A stretch of 64,000 bases of DNA from JAIVHA01 sp965367295 (GTDB lineage: Bacteria > Pseudomonadota > Gammaproteobacteria > DSM-19610), in NCBI GenBank assembly GCA_965367295.1, contig CBDUHN010000001.1, positions 140,729-204,728 on the forward strand, given 5' to 3'. A model generated the notes under the pieces. That model made no database searches and was not told the origin of the DNA. It worked only from the letters and a program-made list of their open reading frames with translations. This document shows positions 52,759 to 61,787 of this stretch, piece after piece (position 1 is the first letter of the stretch; every line of letters begins with the position of its first letter). A program made the translations under genes and the position numbers.

Positions 52759-54120
52759 TCAAATCTTGATTTGGTGCTTTTTCACCAACGAATAGAACGT
52801 GGGCCGCGTGATACCGAGCAGCTCAGCCGCCTGAGAAACATTCCCCCCTACATGCCGCAGCGCACGTAACAGGGCCTGTGATTCGGCTGCATCACGCACT
52901 TCCCGAAGATTGAAGGGCATCGGATCCTGGTCCGATTCCGGAGTTTCCAGCTCCAGGCCATCGGCGGTAATCTGCCTGCCTTCCGACATGATCACCGCGC
53001 GTTTAACCCGGTTTTCCAGTTCGCGGACATTTCCTGGCCAGGGGTAGACAGAAATTGCAGACAGGGCATCCTGCGTAAACGACAGGCTGCCTTTCCCGTG
53101 GCGCCGGGATTGACTGTCCAGAAAATGATTGGCAATCACCACCGCCTCCCCGTCGCGTTCCCGCAAGGCGGGAATCCTTACTTTCACCTCACTGACACGA
53201 TAGTACAGATCCTCGCGGAACAATCCTTCTGCAATCCTCTGTTCCAGGTTCTGGTGTGTCGCACAGATGACCCGCACATCAACGGGGATCTCGGCGCGCC
53301 CTCCCACCCGGACGATAACCCGCTCCTGCAGAAAGCGTAGCAGTTTGGCCTGCAGTGACATGGGCAGATCGCCGATCTCATCGAGGAACAGGGTGCCACC
53401 GTCCGCATATTCAATATTGCCGCGGGTCTGTTTGGCCGCACCGGTAAAGGCGCCTTTTTCATAGCCGAAGAGTTCGCTTTCAAGCAGGTTTTCCGGAATG
53501 GCGGCACAATTAAGCGCCACCCATTTCTTGCTACGGCGCGAACTCATATCATGCAGTGCCCGTGCCAGCAGCTCCTTCCCTGTACCACTTTCCCCCAGCA
53601 GCAAGGTCGTGACATCGGTCGGGCCGACCTTTTCGATGGTGCGACACACCTCCAGCATCTGGGGGCTGGTTGCAATGATGCCACCCAATGCCGACTGCGC
53701 TTCATTACGACTGAGCGCCCGATTCTCCAGTTCAAGTTCATGCAGGCGATAGGCTCGCTCAACGATGAACCCGAGCAATTCCGGGTCTACCGGTTTCTGG
53801 CAAAACATCCATGCGCCATAGCCAATAGCCTTTACGGCATTTTCGCGGTCATTGTTGCCGGTTACCACGATCACCTTGGTCTGTGGCGACATGGACACGA
53901 TCTGCTGCAAGGTCGCGAGTCCCTCCGTAGCACCACCGGCATCAGGCGGCAGGCCCAGATCGAGCGTTACCACCTGAGGTTCATGCCGGCGCAATTCCGC
54001 AATCGCGCCTTCACGGTCTTCCGCGGTCACGACATCGAAATCATCGAATGCCCAGCGCAGGGCGCTCTGCAAACCCGGATCATCCTCCACAACCAGGAGT
54101 TTCTTCTTCACAGCGCTCAA
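52759..54120 (-). CDS. prsR: PrsR: sigma-54-dependent response regulator
   Basis: A 453-residue enhancer-binding protein. The receiver domain (1-120) has the phospho-acceptor D54 in TLDLGLPP and the acidic pair ED in LLVVEDDPG. The central AAA+ domain has Walker A GESGTGKE (176-183) and the sigma-54 contact motif GAFTGA (223-228). A Fis-type helix-turn-helix ends the protein (VGGNVSQAAELLGITRPTFYSLVKKH). It is the partner of PrsK and the expected activator of PEP-CTERM gene promoters. The TTG start overlaps the prsK stop (TTGA); a GTG three codons later (54111) is the alternative. Confidence 0.94.
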   Translation of the reverse strand: MSAVKKKLLVVEDDPGLQSALRWAFDDFDVVTAEDREGAIAELRRHEPQVVTLDLGLPPDAGGATEGLATLQQIVSMSPQTKVIVVTGNNDRENAVKAIGYGAWMFCQKPVDPELLGFIVERAYRLHELELENRALSRNEAQSALGGIIATSPQMLEVCRTIEKVGPTDVTTLLLGESGTGKELLARALHDMSSRRSKKWVALNCAAIPENLLESELFGYEKGAFTGAAKQTRGNIEYADGGTLFLDEIGDLPMSLQAKLLRFLQERVIVRVGGRAEIPVDVRVICATHQNLEQRIAEGLFREDLYYRVSEVKVRIPALRERDGEAVVIANHFLDSQSRRHGKGSLSFTQDALSAISVYPWPGNVRELENRVKRAVIMSEGRQITADGLELETPESDQDPMPFNLREVRDAAESQALLRALRHVGGNVSQAAELLGITRPTFYSLVKKHQIKI

Positions 54121-56210
54121 GCCCTTATCTCCGTGTCCAGTTTCTGCATTCGTTCTGCCAGGGCCGCATCCAGAAGCGGTATGCGTATCGTGAACACGGT
54201 ACCATGACCCGGTTTACTGATCACCGTCAGATCCCCATCCAGGGCACGCAGGTATTCACGACTATCGTAGGCACCGATCCCCATTCCGGTGTCTCCCTTG
54301 GTGGTATCAAATGGCCGGAACAGGCGATCACGGATAAATGCCTGATCCATTCCCATCCCGTCATCTTCCACAGTAATTACCGCCTGTCCCTGTTCCTGAT
54401 GCATGCGGATGGTCACATGACCCTCTTTTTGCGTAGCTTCCTGGGCATTCTGGATCAGATTCTCGATGGCCGAAGTGAGGCGATCCTTGTCGGCCGTCAC
54501 TTCCAGGTCTGGTCCATCATATTGCCACTGGGGAACGGGATGCTGTTGACTGCGCTTTTCGACAATGTCGGACAGCAGTTTCGTCAACAACAACTGGCTG
54601 GGCATCCCGCCCGCCATGCCAGTGCGCATCAGACGCATCAGGCGGTGCATCTTGCCAACGGAATGCTCCATGATCCGCACGGCATCATCGATGAAAGCCG
54701 GGTTGTGCTTGTGGCGTGCGGCACTACTTACCACCACGCTCTGCTGGGCAATCAGATTCTTGATGTCATGCAGAATAAACGCGGACAAGCGATTGAAGCC
54801 CTCGAACTGCCGCGCCTCCGCCAATGCCTGCAGTGCCTGCATCTGCGCCAGGTGACTCGCTGCCTGCATGGCAGCGGTTTTTAGCAGGTCTCGCACTTCC
54901 CAATCCGACTGCACCGCCGCCCTTGGCTGGGCCAACAATACAAAGCCCTGCAGTTCATCCCTGTCCGTCAGTGGAACAATGACCCAGGCATCGGGGATCG
55001 CCTCCAGCCAGGCAGGCAAACGGAGATCCTGATAAAAATCGGGGTCGGTATGAAATTCCTCAAGATTCACCACCCAGCCGGAACGCTGCAGAAACATGCT
55101 TAGGGATTTCAAATCCTCCGAGGCATCGACGACCGGTTCCGGCATATTCCAGCGCGCACGAATGCGCAATTGTCCACGATCATCACTCATCCAAAGCATG
55201 CCACCGGGACTCTCCACCAATTTTGCAATGGCCCCAATGACACACTCATAGGGATGTTCATCATCCTTGCAGGCGGAAAGCGCATGGGTGAACTGCACCC
55301 ATTCATCACGATAATCGTATTTATACTGATAGAAATGCTTATTCACCAGTACGCGAAGGCGAGCCCGCAACTGGCCGGAAAACATCATCACCAACAACAG
55401 GACGCCAGCACCAAACAGGAAGGCGGCCTGTACTACCGACCCCCATTCCCCACCCACCGCCTGCAGGTAGTAGCCCACCACCGCCATCAGGAGGAGGTAG
55501 ATGCCAGTACCCATCAGTGATGCGGTGTGATACACCACTTTCCGGGATACGAACATCTCAAATGACCATTCCGGATTTCGGGCCACAGAGACAGCGATCA
55601 GGGGCACCACAAAGGCATGGATCACACCCCGGGCCTGCCACAGGGAACTGCTGAGCTGACGAAACAACAAGCCATGGGAGTAAAGAAACAGGTCATAGGC
55701 GAACATACCGCCAATACCCAGGCATAGAAACTTGATGGCCCAGCGCTGCTCAGGAGGCGTATTGCGATAGAGGATTTCCACCAGCCATAAGCCACCCACC
55801 GCGAGCGCCAGATACCCCGCTAGCACTCCCTTGGTAATCGTAGAGACTGGCAACAGGTTCGGTGCCAGCTGAACCAGCAATGTCGGCATCAATAGTAATG
55901 CCGCGGCCAGGCTGTAGAGCGCTATCGGTATAAATACCAGCCCCTGATTTTTCCCCTGCACTGTGCGCAGCAGCTTGAACAGGAAGGCAAACCAGAGAAC
56001 ATCCTTACTGGTCTCGGCAAACTGGACCAGGATTGCCGGAAGAGGAAACTGGGTCTGTAGCGCAAGAGTGAGTGCCCATACCGTGGTGCCAATACAGGCC
56101 GCCACCAGCAACCCCCCCTGCAAACGGCCGCGCCAGCCGGTAGCCAGTAAGAGACTCAGCAGCAGGAACAGTCCCGCCCCAAGTGAATAGCTGATGGCTC
56201 CGATCAACAT
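54117..56210 (-). CDS. prsK: PrsK: XrtA/PEP-CTERM system membrane histidine kinase
   Basis: A 697-residue sensor kinase. The N-terminal third holds about seven or eight membrane helices, a GAF-like domain covers about 310-450, and the C-terminal kinase core has the phospho-acceptor His481 in FILHDIKNLIAQ, an N-box ENLIQNAQEA and the GMGMDQAFI, GDTGMGIG glycine boxes. It should phosphorylate PrsR at D54 in response to an unknown signal sensed at the membrane, and so switch on PEP-CTERM genes through sigma-54. It overlaps prsR by 4 nt and lies downstream of the priming sugar transferase gene, separated by about 120 bp. Confidence 0.93.
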   Translation of the reverse strand: MLIGAISYSLGAGLFLLLSLLLATGWRGRLQGGLLVAACIGTTVWALTLALQTQFPLPAILVQFAETSKDVLWFAFLFKLLRTVQGKNQGLVFIPIALYSLAAALLLMPTLLVQLAPNLLPVSTITKGVLAGYLALAVGGLWLVEILYRNTPPEQRWAIKFLCLGIGGMFAYDLFLYSHGLLFRQLSSSLWQARGVIHAFVVPLIAVSVARNPEWSFEMFVSRKVVYHTASLMGTGIYLLLMAVVGYYLQAVGGEWGSVVQAAFLFGAGVLLLVMMFSGQLRARLRVLVNKHFYQYKYDYRDEWVQFTHALSACKDDEHPYECVIGAIAKLVESPGGMLWMSDDRGQLRIRARWNMPEPVVDASEDLKSLSMFLQRSGWVVNLEEFHTDPDFYQDLRLPAWLEAIPDAWVIVPLTDRDELQGFVLLAQPRAAVQSDWEVRDLLKTAAMQAASHLAQMQALQALAEARQFEGFNRLSAFILHDIKNLIAQQSVVVSSAARHKHNPAFIDDAVRIMEHSVGKMHRLMRLMRTGMAGGMPSQLLLTKLLSDIVEKRSQQHPVPQWQYDGPDLEVTADKDRLTSAIENLIQNAQEATQKEGHVTIRMHQEQGQAVITVEDDGMGMDQAFIRDRLFRPFDTTKGDTGMGIGAYDSREYLRALDGDLTVISKPGHGTVFTIRIPLLDAALAERMQKLDTEIRA

Positions 56211-56331
56211 AGTCCAGATTATGCGCCTAAAGTCCCGTTAGATCGCTGCTAGCCATGCAAAATCACCGGCAGCCATAGGCCTCTTCCCACGACCGGTATA
56301 CGGCTGGGAACCAGCATGTGGACCGCCCTTG

Positions 56332-57735
56332 TCAATGGGCGCCTTTCCCCCACAAAACCACTTCAGCCGTTGTCAGCAAGATCAATAGATCCAGAAAAAT
56401 ACCATGGTTCTTTGCATAGTAGAGATCGTACTGCAGCTTTTCGAAGGCATCCCGCTCCGAGGAACCGTACTGATATCGAATCTGCGCCCAACCGGTCAAA
56501 CCTGGTTTTACCCGATGGCGTTCCCGGTAGTAGGGAATGGACTCTTCCAGCTGGCTGACGAACTCAGGGCGCTCCGGGCGCGGGCCAACAAAGCTCATAT
56601 CCCCCCGCAGTACATTGAATATCTGGGGAAGTTCATCCAGGCGAACCTTACGGATGATCGCCCCGACACGGGTAATACGTGCGTCATTTTTCGTGGCCCA
56701 ACGAGCCACACCATCTTCTTCCGCAGTTACTAACATACTGCGGAATTTGTGAATGGTGAAAGGTTGGTTTCCACGGCCTACGCGTACCTGATGGAATAGC
56801 ACAGAACCGGCCCTGGGATTTTCCAGATACACTGCAATGGCCACCAGCGCCATGACTGGCAACAGAAACGGCAACAACACCAGAGCGAACGACACATCAA
56901 ACAATCGCTTTGTAAAAACACGCATGATTCCCTGGTCGAAGCCGTCGGACAGAAACATCCAACTGGGCTGGAGAATATCCAGCAACACCTTACCCGACTC
57001 GCGCTCGAAGAAACTGAGCAGGTCCATCACCGCGACACCGTCCATCTTGCAGTCAAGGATCTCGTCCACCGGCATTGCATTCCGCCGGTCGTCAACCGCC
57101 AGAACGATTTCATCAACCTGATGCTCGCGCACATAATCCGGCAATGGCACATTCAGCTTTATAACATGACTACTGTTCACCTGTTTCTGGTCACCGGGCA
57201 TCTGCACATAGCCCACCACCTTGAAACCAAGACGATCGGTCTGGCGGCGAAGATTGCGGATCATACTTGCTTTCTCGCCTGCTCCCAGCACTAGTACGCG
57301 GCGCTTGAGGACATCCTGGTCAACAGCCTGGAAAAAGTAATAGCGCAAACCAAGCACCACGGGGAACGCCACCACTAGCGCAAGGGCCAATGCACCACGC
57401 CCGAGAAACAGATCCGGAACCAGGTAATACACGAGTGTCAGAGGTACTATGCTGGCGATGAAACTGGCCGCCAATCGCAGCGCCATTGCTTCCATACCTT
57501 CACGGATATGGCGCTGATACAAACCCAGGGCAATCATGGTGACTACAACAGTCAGGGAAAATGCCAGGGTTTTGGGCATCAACGGCAGTACATGCTCACG
57601 CACCGCATTGCTACCGTATAGAAAACGAATCTCCACCCCGATACGAAATGCAATCCCCAGCAACAACAGTTCCAACAGCCCCAGCAACAGGAACGATGTC
57701 GGAATATAATGTTTGAAAATACGGATTGTCGCCAT
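56332..57735 (-). CDS. XrtA-associated polyprenyl-phosphate sugar-1-phosphate transferase (initiating transferase)
   Basis: A 467-residue priming enzyme that puts the first sugar phosphate on undecaprenyl phosphate. Four N-terminal helices are followed by a Rossmann-like CoA-binding-type region (KRRVLVLGAGEKASMIRNL), then the bac_transf domain (about 270-467) with HKFRSML, the KVRLDELPQIFNVLRGDMSFVGPRPERPEF block and the conserved KPGLTGWAQIRY. These are the full motifs of the WcaJ/EpsB group; the N-terminal arrangement fits the XrtA-linked family. The open frame extends to 57927, but the ATG at 57735 has CAGGAAG upstream and gives the normal length. Its promoter is probably in the 282 bp before it. 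Confidence 0.93.
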   Translation of the reverse strand: MATIRIFKHYIPTSFLLLGLLELLLLGIAFRIGVEIRFLYGSNAVREHVLPLMPKTLAFSLTVVVTMIALGLYQRHIREGMEAMALRLAASFIASIVPLTLVYYLVPDLFLGRGALALALVVAFPVVLGLRYYFFQAVDQDVLKRRVLVLGAGEKASMIRNLRRQTDRLGFKVVGYVQMPGDQKQVNSSHVIKLNVPLPDYVREHQVDEIVLAVDDRRNAMPVDEILDCKMDGVAVMDLLSFFERESGKVLLDILQPSWMFLSDGFDQGIMRVFTKRLFDVSFALVLLPFLLPVMALVAIAVYLENPRAGSVLFHQVRVGRGNQPFTIHKFRSMLVTAEEDGVARWATKNDARITRVGAIIRKVRLDELPQIFNVLRGDMSFVGPRPERPEFVSQLEESIPYYRERHRVKPGLTGWAQIRYQYGSSERDAFEKLQYDLYYAKNHGIFLDLLILLTTAEVVLWGKGAH

Positions 57736-58017
57736 GATTGCACTGCTTCCTGCATTACCACCCGTGCTATAGCGCGGTGACTGCAGCCTTCTTGTTGCGG
57801 TAGTATAAATCTGCCAACTGTCCCAGCAGAGCCTTGTGACAAGCGTATCGGCCAGTGTGGCGCGATCCCTTAACGGCCGCGTCACATGCTGACTCGATAC
57901 AGCAGAAATATAGATATCGGATTGCAAATGTACACCTTATCCGGCGCACTTGCCCAATACCCCCTTAGCAGAAAAATACTTCCATCCGAATGACGCCACA
58001 ATCGGGTCAAATGTTCC

Positions 58018-58491
58018 CTATAGGTGTCCTTCGATGCCGTGGGCCTTCAGACCCCAGGCAAACAGAGACACCAGTTTCTTATTGGTTGCGCGCACTCGTC
58101 CCACCACAACCGACAGCAATCTCATCAGAATGCGGTAGCCCAGTTCAGGATTGGTATCAAAGAATTCCAGCAAACGGTCGCCGTCGATAACCGCCAGCTC
58201 CCCATCTTCCACCACACTCACACTCGCTGAACGCGGCCCCTGGTCAAACAGGGCAAGTTCGCCGAACAGTGCTCCCTGCGGCAGGTCACAAATACCGGGC
58301 TGAATGCGGCGCTCTGATTCCAGTGCGACCTCCCCCACCACGCGCACACGCCCCTGCAAAATCAGGTATACCTCCCGTCCGCCATCCCCCTCACGGAACA
58401 CCATCTGGCCAGATGTAACCAACTGCCGCCGCCAGTGGATGCCTTCCTTGAAATCAGGATGATCAAACAGGTCTTTGATAGCTGCATCCAA
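58018..58491 (-). CDS. Cyclic-nucleotide-binding-domain protein without DNA-binding domain
   Basis: A 157-residue protein made of a single cNMP-binding beta-roll. Features are the QMVFREGDGGREVYLILQGRVRVV opening, the phosphate-binding GALFGELALFDQGPRSASV cassette (Arg after the PR turn) and a C-terminal helix. CRP/FNR proteins would continue into a winged helix, but the protein ends soon after the helix, so it probably signals through protein contact or a sensory partner. The start is TTG at 58491 with only a weak AGG upstream. It lies between the EPS priming transferase and the DAHP synthase gene. Its ligand (cAMP, c-di-GMP or none) is unknown. Confidence 0.78.
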   Translation of the reverse strand: MDAAIKDLFDHPDFKEGIHWRRQLVTSGQMVFREGDGGREVYLILQGRVRVVGEVALESERRIQPGICDLPQGALFGELALFDQGPRSASVSVVEDGELAVIDGDRLLEFFDTNPELGYRILMRLLSVVVGRVRATNKKLVSLFAWGLKAHGIEGHL

Positions 58492-58572
58492 ACGGGTATA
58501 CCTGCTAGAGAGATTGCCGCGCCGGCGCCGCCTACCGACAGGCTAAATATATAGCGGACGTCACCTGCGAGA

Positions 58573-59679
58573 CTAAAGTCCTGCCTGTGAGGCTTGCCCC
58601 TCCCTGGACTGCGCCACGCGCCTCCGGCGTACCGCCCCTGCCAACTGCTCCATCAGCTGCTCGCTGTCTTCCCAGCCGATACAGGCATCGGTGATGCTCT
58701 GTCCGCGCTCCAGCGGCTGCCCGGGCACCACATCCTGGCGGCCTGCCTTCAGATGACTCTCAATCATGACCCCCATGATATGCAGATCGCCATCGGTGAC
58801 CTGGGCAGCCACATCCGCCCCGACCTCCAGCTGGCGCAGATACTCTTTCGAACTGTTGCCATGGCTGAAATCGATCATCAGCCGCGGGGCCAGTCCGGCG
58901 GCCTCCAGTTGCTGCGCCGCCTCTTGCACATGGGAGGCGCCATAGTTGGGTTCCTTGCCACCACGCAGGATGATGTGGCAGTCCTCGTTTCCCGAGGTGG
59001 CGAAGATCGCGGAATGGCCCGCCTTGGTCAGCGACAGGAACTGATGCGGCTGTGACGCCGAACGAATGGCATCAATCGCCACCTGCAGAGTGCCATCCGT
59101 GCCGTTCTTGAATCCGACCGGACAGGACAGGCCGGAGGCCAGCTCCCTGTGCACCTGGCTTTCAGTGGTACGGGCACCAATGGCCCCCCAACTCACCAGA
59201 TCGGACACATACTGGGGGCTCATCAGATCCAGATACTCGGTTGCCGCCGGTATCCCCATATTGTTCAGGTCCAGCAACAGCTTCCGCGCCTGGCGCAGCC
59301 CCCTGTTGATTTCGAAGCTGCCATCCAGATTAGGGTCATTGATCAGCCCCTTCCAGCCCACGGTGGTGCGCGGCTTCTCGAAATAGACTCGCATCACAAT
59401 CAACAGATCCTCTGCCAACCGGTCCTTGACCACCTTCAGGCGTTCACCATATTCCAGCGCTACTTCAGGATCATGGATGGAACAGGGGCCGATAATCACC
59501 AGCAAACGGTCATCCTTCCCGTGGAGAATCCGGTGTATGGCAGCGCGGGTCTCATGGGTGGTCTGGGCCGCTTCCGGGGTGACCGGGAACTCATCCTGCA
59601 GTTCGGCATAGCGCACTACTTCGCGGATTTCCACGATGCGCAGATCGTCAGTCTTGTATGGAATCGTCTTATTGGGCAT
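58573..59679 (-). CDS. 3-deoxy-7-phosphoheptulonate synthase (class I DAHP synthase)
   Basis: First enzyme of the shikimate pathway: condenses PEP and erythrose 4-phosphate to DAHP. The sequence has the N-terminal regulatory segment (DLRIVEIREVVRYAELQDEFP) and the core motifs VIIGPCSIHDPEVALEYGERL, MRVYFEKPRTTVGWKGLINDP, GARTTESQVHRELASGLSCPVGFKNGTDG and DFSHGNSSKEY. Length 368 aa is typical of the AroF/G/H group; I cannot tell which isozyme or its feedback amino acid. The ATG at 59679 is preferred to an upstream TTG. A small palindrome (59704-59717) lies just upstream. It appears unrelated to the XrtA system and may mark the flank of the locus. Confidence 0.93.
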   Translation of the reverse strand: MPNKTIPYKTDDLRIVEIREVVRYAELQDEFPVTPEAAQTTHETRAAIHRILHGKDDRLLVIIGPCSIHDPEVALEYGERLKVVKDRLAEDLLIVMRVYFEKPRTTVGWKGLINDPNLDGSFEINRGLRQARKLLLDLNNMGIPAATEYLDLMSPQYVSDLVSWGAIGARTTESQVHRELASGLSCPVGFKNGTDGTLQVAIDAIRSASQPHQFLSLTKAGHSAIFATSGNEDCHIILRGGKEPNYGASHVQEAAQQLEAAGLAPRLMIDFSHGNSSKEYLRQLEVGADVAAQVTDGDLHIMGVMIESHLKAGRQDVVPGQPLERGQSITDACIGWEDSEQLMEQLAGAVRRRRVAQSREGQASQAGL

Positions 59680-59703
59680 TAAATTCAAATGGTTATTGAG
59701 TAA

Positions 59704-59717
59704 ATCTCAACTGAGAT
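59704..59717. repeat. Short palindrome upstream of the DAHP synthase gene
   Basis: ATCTCA-AC-TGAGAT, perfect 6-bp arms. It lies 25-38 bp before the ATG and could be an operator (for example, for an aromatic amino acid repressor). Function unproven. Confidence 0.35.
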
Positions 59718-59838
59718 CTAGTGAGTGATCGGAAGTCTTGCATTATCGCAGATCAGCCGGGAAAGTGCATGGCCAACACCGTGCAAGCGCGCTTATACCC
59801 CTGCTTTGGAGAATGCTGTTTGATCGGTACCACCCTTA

Positions 59839-59855
59839 TGTCACATATTTTAACA
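59839..59855. promoter_or_regulatory. Candidate upstream activator site (TGT-N11-ACA), second copy
   Basis: TGTCACATATTTTAACA, sharing ATGTCA and CATATTTTA with the site at 47915-47931. It is about 170 bp upstream of the sigma-54 match, compatible with DNA looping through the AT-rich stretch between. Confidence 0.5.
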
Positions 59856-60018
59856 TTCGGCTGACTACCTGGATCGCCCAACCCGCAACGCATTCACATT
59901 TTTAACAACAAATACAAAAGAATAAATGCTAGTCCTTCATTCCATTTTTTTTACATCCAGGTTGACGGAAAAGCTGTTTCACTATATTAGTGATTGTTTT
60001 TAATTAATATTTATGAAA

Positions 60019-60034
60019 TGGCACGTATATTGAT
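60019..60034 (+). promoter_or_regulatory. Sigma-54-like (-24/-12) promoter of the PEP-CTERM gene at 60106
   Basis: TGGCACGTATATTGAT has a perfect -24 box (TGGCACG) and the right spacing, but the -12 GC reads GA. It is about 70 bp before the ATG. Confidence 0.6.
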
Positions 60035-60105
60035 CAGGGATATAGCCAGTAATGACGCCTGAGAAACATCCAGTCGAATAAAAACAGTACACAGGAGAAA
60101 TGGAA

Positions 60106-61068
60106 ATGACTTCCACCAAAAATATCGCCATTATTCTGGCATCCGCTGCAGTTATGCTGCCCCAACTGGCAAGCGCAAGCCAACTGTCCTTTTTTGAAAC
60201 CCAGTTTGATACCGACTGGACCACGGCCGGCTACGGCGGCATGCGTGGTGTGGGTACCGGTGACGTAAGCCTGTCAGGCGTCTCCGGCACCATAAGCCAG
60301 GCCTACCTGTACTGGCACGGCCCCACCAACAGCACGGACCCCGCAGCCAATGCCAGCGTGAATTTTGCCGGCACCGACATCACCGGTTCCAATATCGGCT
60401 TCTCCGACGATAATTTCTGGGGATTTGACAACAGCCAGGCCTACCGCGCCGATGTCACCTCCCTGGTCACCGGTAACGGCAACTACTCCCTGAGTAATTT
60501 CAACAAGACCGGCGTCGAGATCAATGGCGTATCCCTGATGGTGTTCTTCGATGACGGCGACAGCACCAACAACCGTGACGTGGTGCTGTTCGATGGCAAC
60601 GATGCCAATTTCACCAATGTCTTCGACCCCCTCGGATGGGATATCAGTCTGCCGGGCATCAACTACAGTTCCGGCAATGCCTTCCTCAACATGGGCGTAT
60701 CCGATGGCCAGGACTTCGGTACCAGTGATGACGGCAACCTCACGGTGAACGGCACCATTATCGCCTCCGGCGGTCTCTTCCAGGGCGATTCGGTGCCCGG
60801 TGGCACGGGCGGCCCCTCCAACGGCCTGCTGTGGGATCTCAAGGATTTCGACATCACCAGCCTGCTGACCCCCGGCCTCAACAACCTCAACGTAACCATG
60901 GGCAGCGTGAATGACGCCCTTAGCGCTATTCACGTGGCTATCGATCTGCCGGCCGGCGCCGCTCCCCAGCAGCCGCCGACCAACACTGTCCCGGAGCCGA
61001 CCACCCTGGCCCTGGCAGGCATCGGTATGCTGGGTATGGGAGCGATTCGTCGCCGTCGCAAACAATAA
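60106..61068 (+). CDS. PEP-CTERM sorting-signal protein (DUF3344-like body)
   Basis: A 320-residue exported protein and likely exosortase A substrate. The signal peptide (MTSTKNIAIILASAAVMLPQLASA) is followed by a beta-sandwich-like body with segments resembling the DUF3344 family (AYLYWHGP, GVSLMVFFDDGDS, VVLFDGNDANFTNVFD). The C-terminus is a full PEP-CTERM signal (295-320): VPEPTTLALAG, hydrophobic stretch, RRRRKQ. The ATG at 60106 has AGGAG eight bases upstream, while the ATG at 60100 is too close to it. A sigma-54-like site (60019-60034) lies before the gene and a strong terminator (61091-61122) after it, so it forms a single-gene unit. Confidence 0.94.
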   Translation: MTSTKNIAIILASAAVMLPQLASASQLSFFETQFDTDWTTAGYGGMRGVGTGDVSLSGVSGTISQAYLYWHGPTNSTDPAANASVNFAGTDITGSNIGFSDDNFWGFDNSQAYRADVTSLVTGNGNYSLSNFNKTGVEINGVSLMVFFDDGDSTNNRDVVLFDGNDANFTNVFDPLGWDISLPGINYSSGNAFLNMGVSDGQDFGTSDDGNLTVNGTIIASGGLFQGDSVPGGTGGPSNGLLWDLKDFDITSLLTPGLNNLNVTMGSVNDALSAIHVAIDLPAGAAPQQPPTNTVPEPTTLALAGIGMLGMGAIRRRRKQ

Positions 61069-61090
61069 ATCAATACCCAACCCAGCTGTT

Positions 61091-61122
61091 AAAAGCCCCG
61101 CCAGCCTTGGCGGGGCTTTTTT
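61091..61122 (+). terminator. Intrinsic terminator after the second PEP-CTERM gene
   Basis: A 13-bp stem (AAAAGCCCCGCCA / TGGCGGGGCTTTT) with a GCCT loop and six T at the end. Confidence 0.93.
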
Positions 61123-61266
61123 ATGCGCGCATCTTCACTGACATTAGGGCCTGTTCACCCTAATCCGACTATTGGCAGCACATCAAAAGCAGAGTAAAAA
61201 AGAAGCTGGTCCCGACTACCGCAACGGCGGCACCGCCCGTTGTGAACCACCTGGACGAGGAGCCCC

Positions 61267-61773
61267 ATGTTCCGGCTGTTACTGCTGATTCCCCTGCTTG
61301 CCTTGAGCGCCTGCGCCACCATGCCCGAGTCCCTGTCGCGCGGCGGTCCCTATGTCGACGTTACCCCGGACCAGGCCCTCGATGGCAGCCACGAAGAGCA
61401 GCGGGTGCGCTGGGGCGGCACGCTGGTACAGGCCCACCCGCGCGACAAGCGGACCTGCTTCGAGGTTGTGGGCCTGAATCTGGACAGCCGCGGCGAGCCG
61501 CTGGAGAGTGACGCCACGGTCGGGCGCTTCAATGCCTGTGCACAAGGGTTTTTCGACCCCGCCATTTACGCGGCGGGACGCCAGCTCACCTTCACCGGCC
61601 GCATTCAGGGTACCGCCACCCAGATCATCGGAGAACAGGAATACCGCTTTCCGGTGCTGGAGGCGGACATGGTCTATCTGTGGCCCAAGCGGCGCGAGGT
61701 GATCTATGTGCCCTATCCGGCGCCCTACTGGGACCCTTACGGCCCCTATTACTGGCCCTATCGCCGGGAATAG
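61267..61773 (+). CDS. Slp-family outer-membrane lipoprotein
   Basis: A 168-residue lipoprotein. The signal peptide ends with a lipobox (LSAC, Cys16). The body resembles starvation-lipoprotein Slp family members, including VTPDQALDGSHEEQRVRWGGTLVQ and AAGRQLTFTGRIQGTATQIIGEQEYRFPVLEA. The last about 25 residues are rich in Tyr, Pro and Trp. GAGGAG precedes the ATG. It is expected in the inner leaflet of the outer membrane and may take part in envelope stress. It converges on the C13 peptidase gene, with only 14 bp between stops. Confidence 0.82.
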   Translation: MFRLLLLIPLLALSACATMPESLSRGGPYVDVTPDQALDGSHEEQRVRWGGTLVQAHPRDKRTCFEVVGLNLDSRGEPLESDATVGRFNACAQGFFDPAIYAAGRQLTFTGRIQGTATQIIGEQEYRFPVLEADMVYLWPKRREVIYVPYPAPYWDPYGPYYWPYRRE

Positions 61774-61787
61774 AACATCCTTCCGTT

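Larger units (their letters stand above)
59680..60105. promoter_or_regulatory. 426-bp divergent intergenic region (DAHP synthase / PEP-CTERM gene)
   Basis: No gene is seen. It contains a small palindrome next to the DAHP synthase gene (59704-59717), the TGT-N11-ACA element (59839-59855), an AT-rich stretch and a sigma-54-like promoter (60019-60034). Confidence 0.65.
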
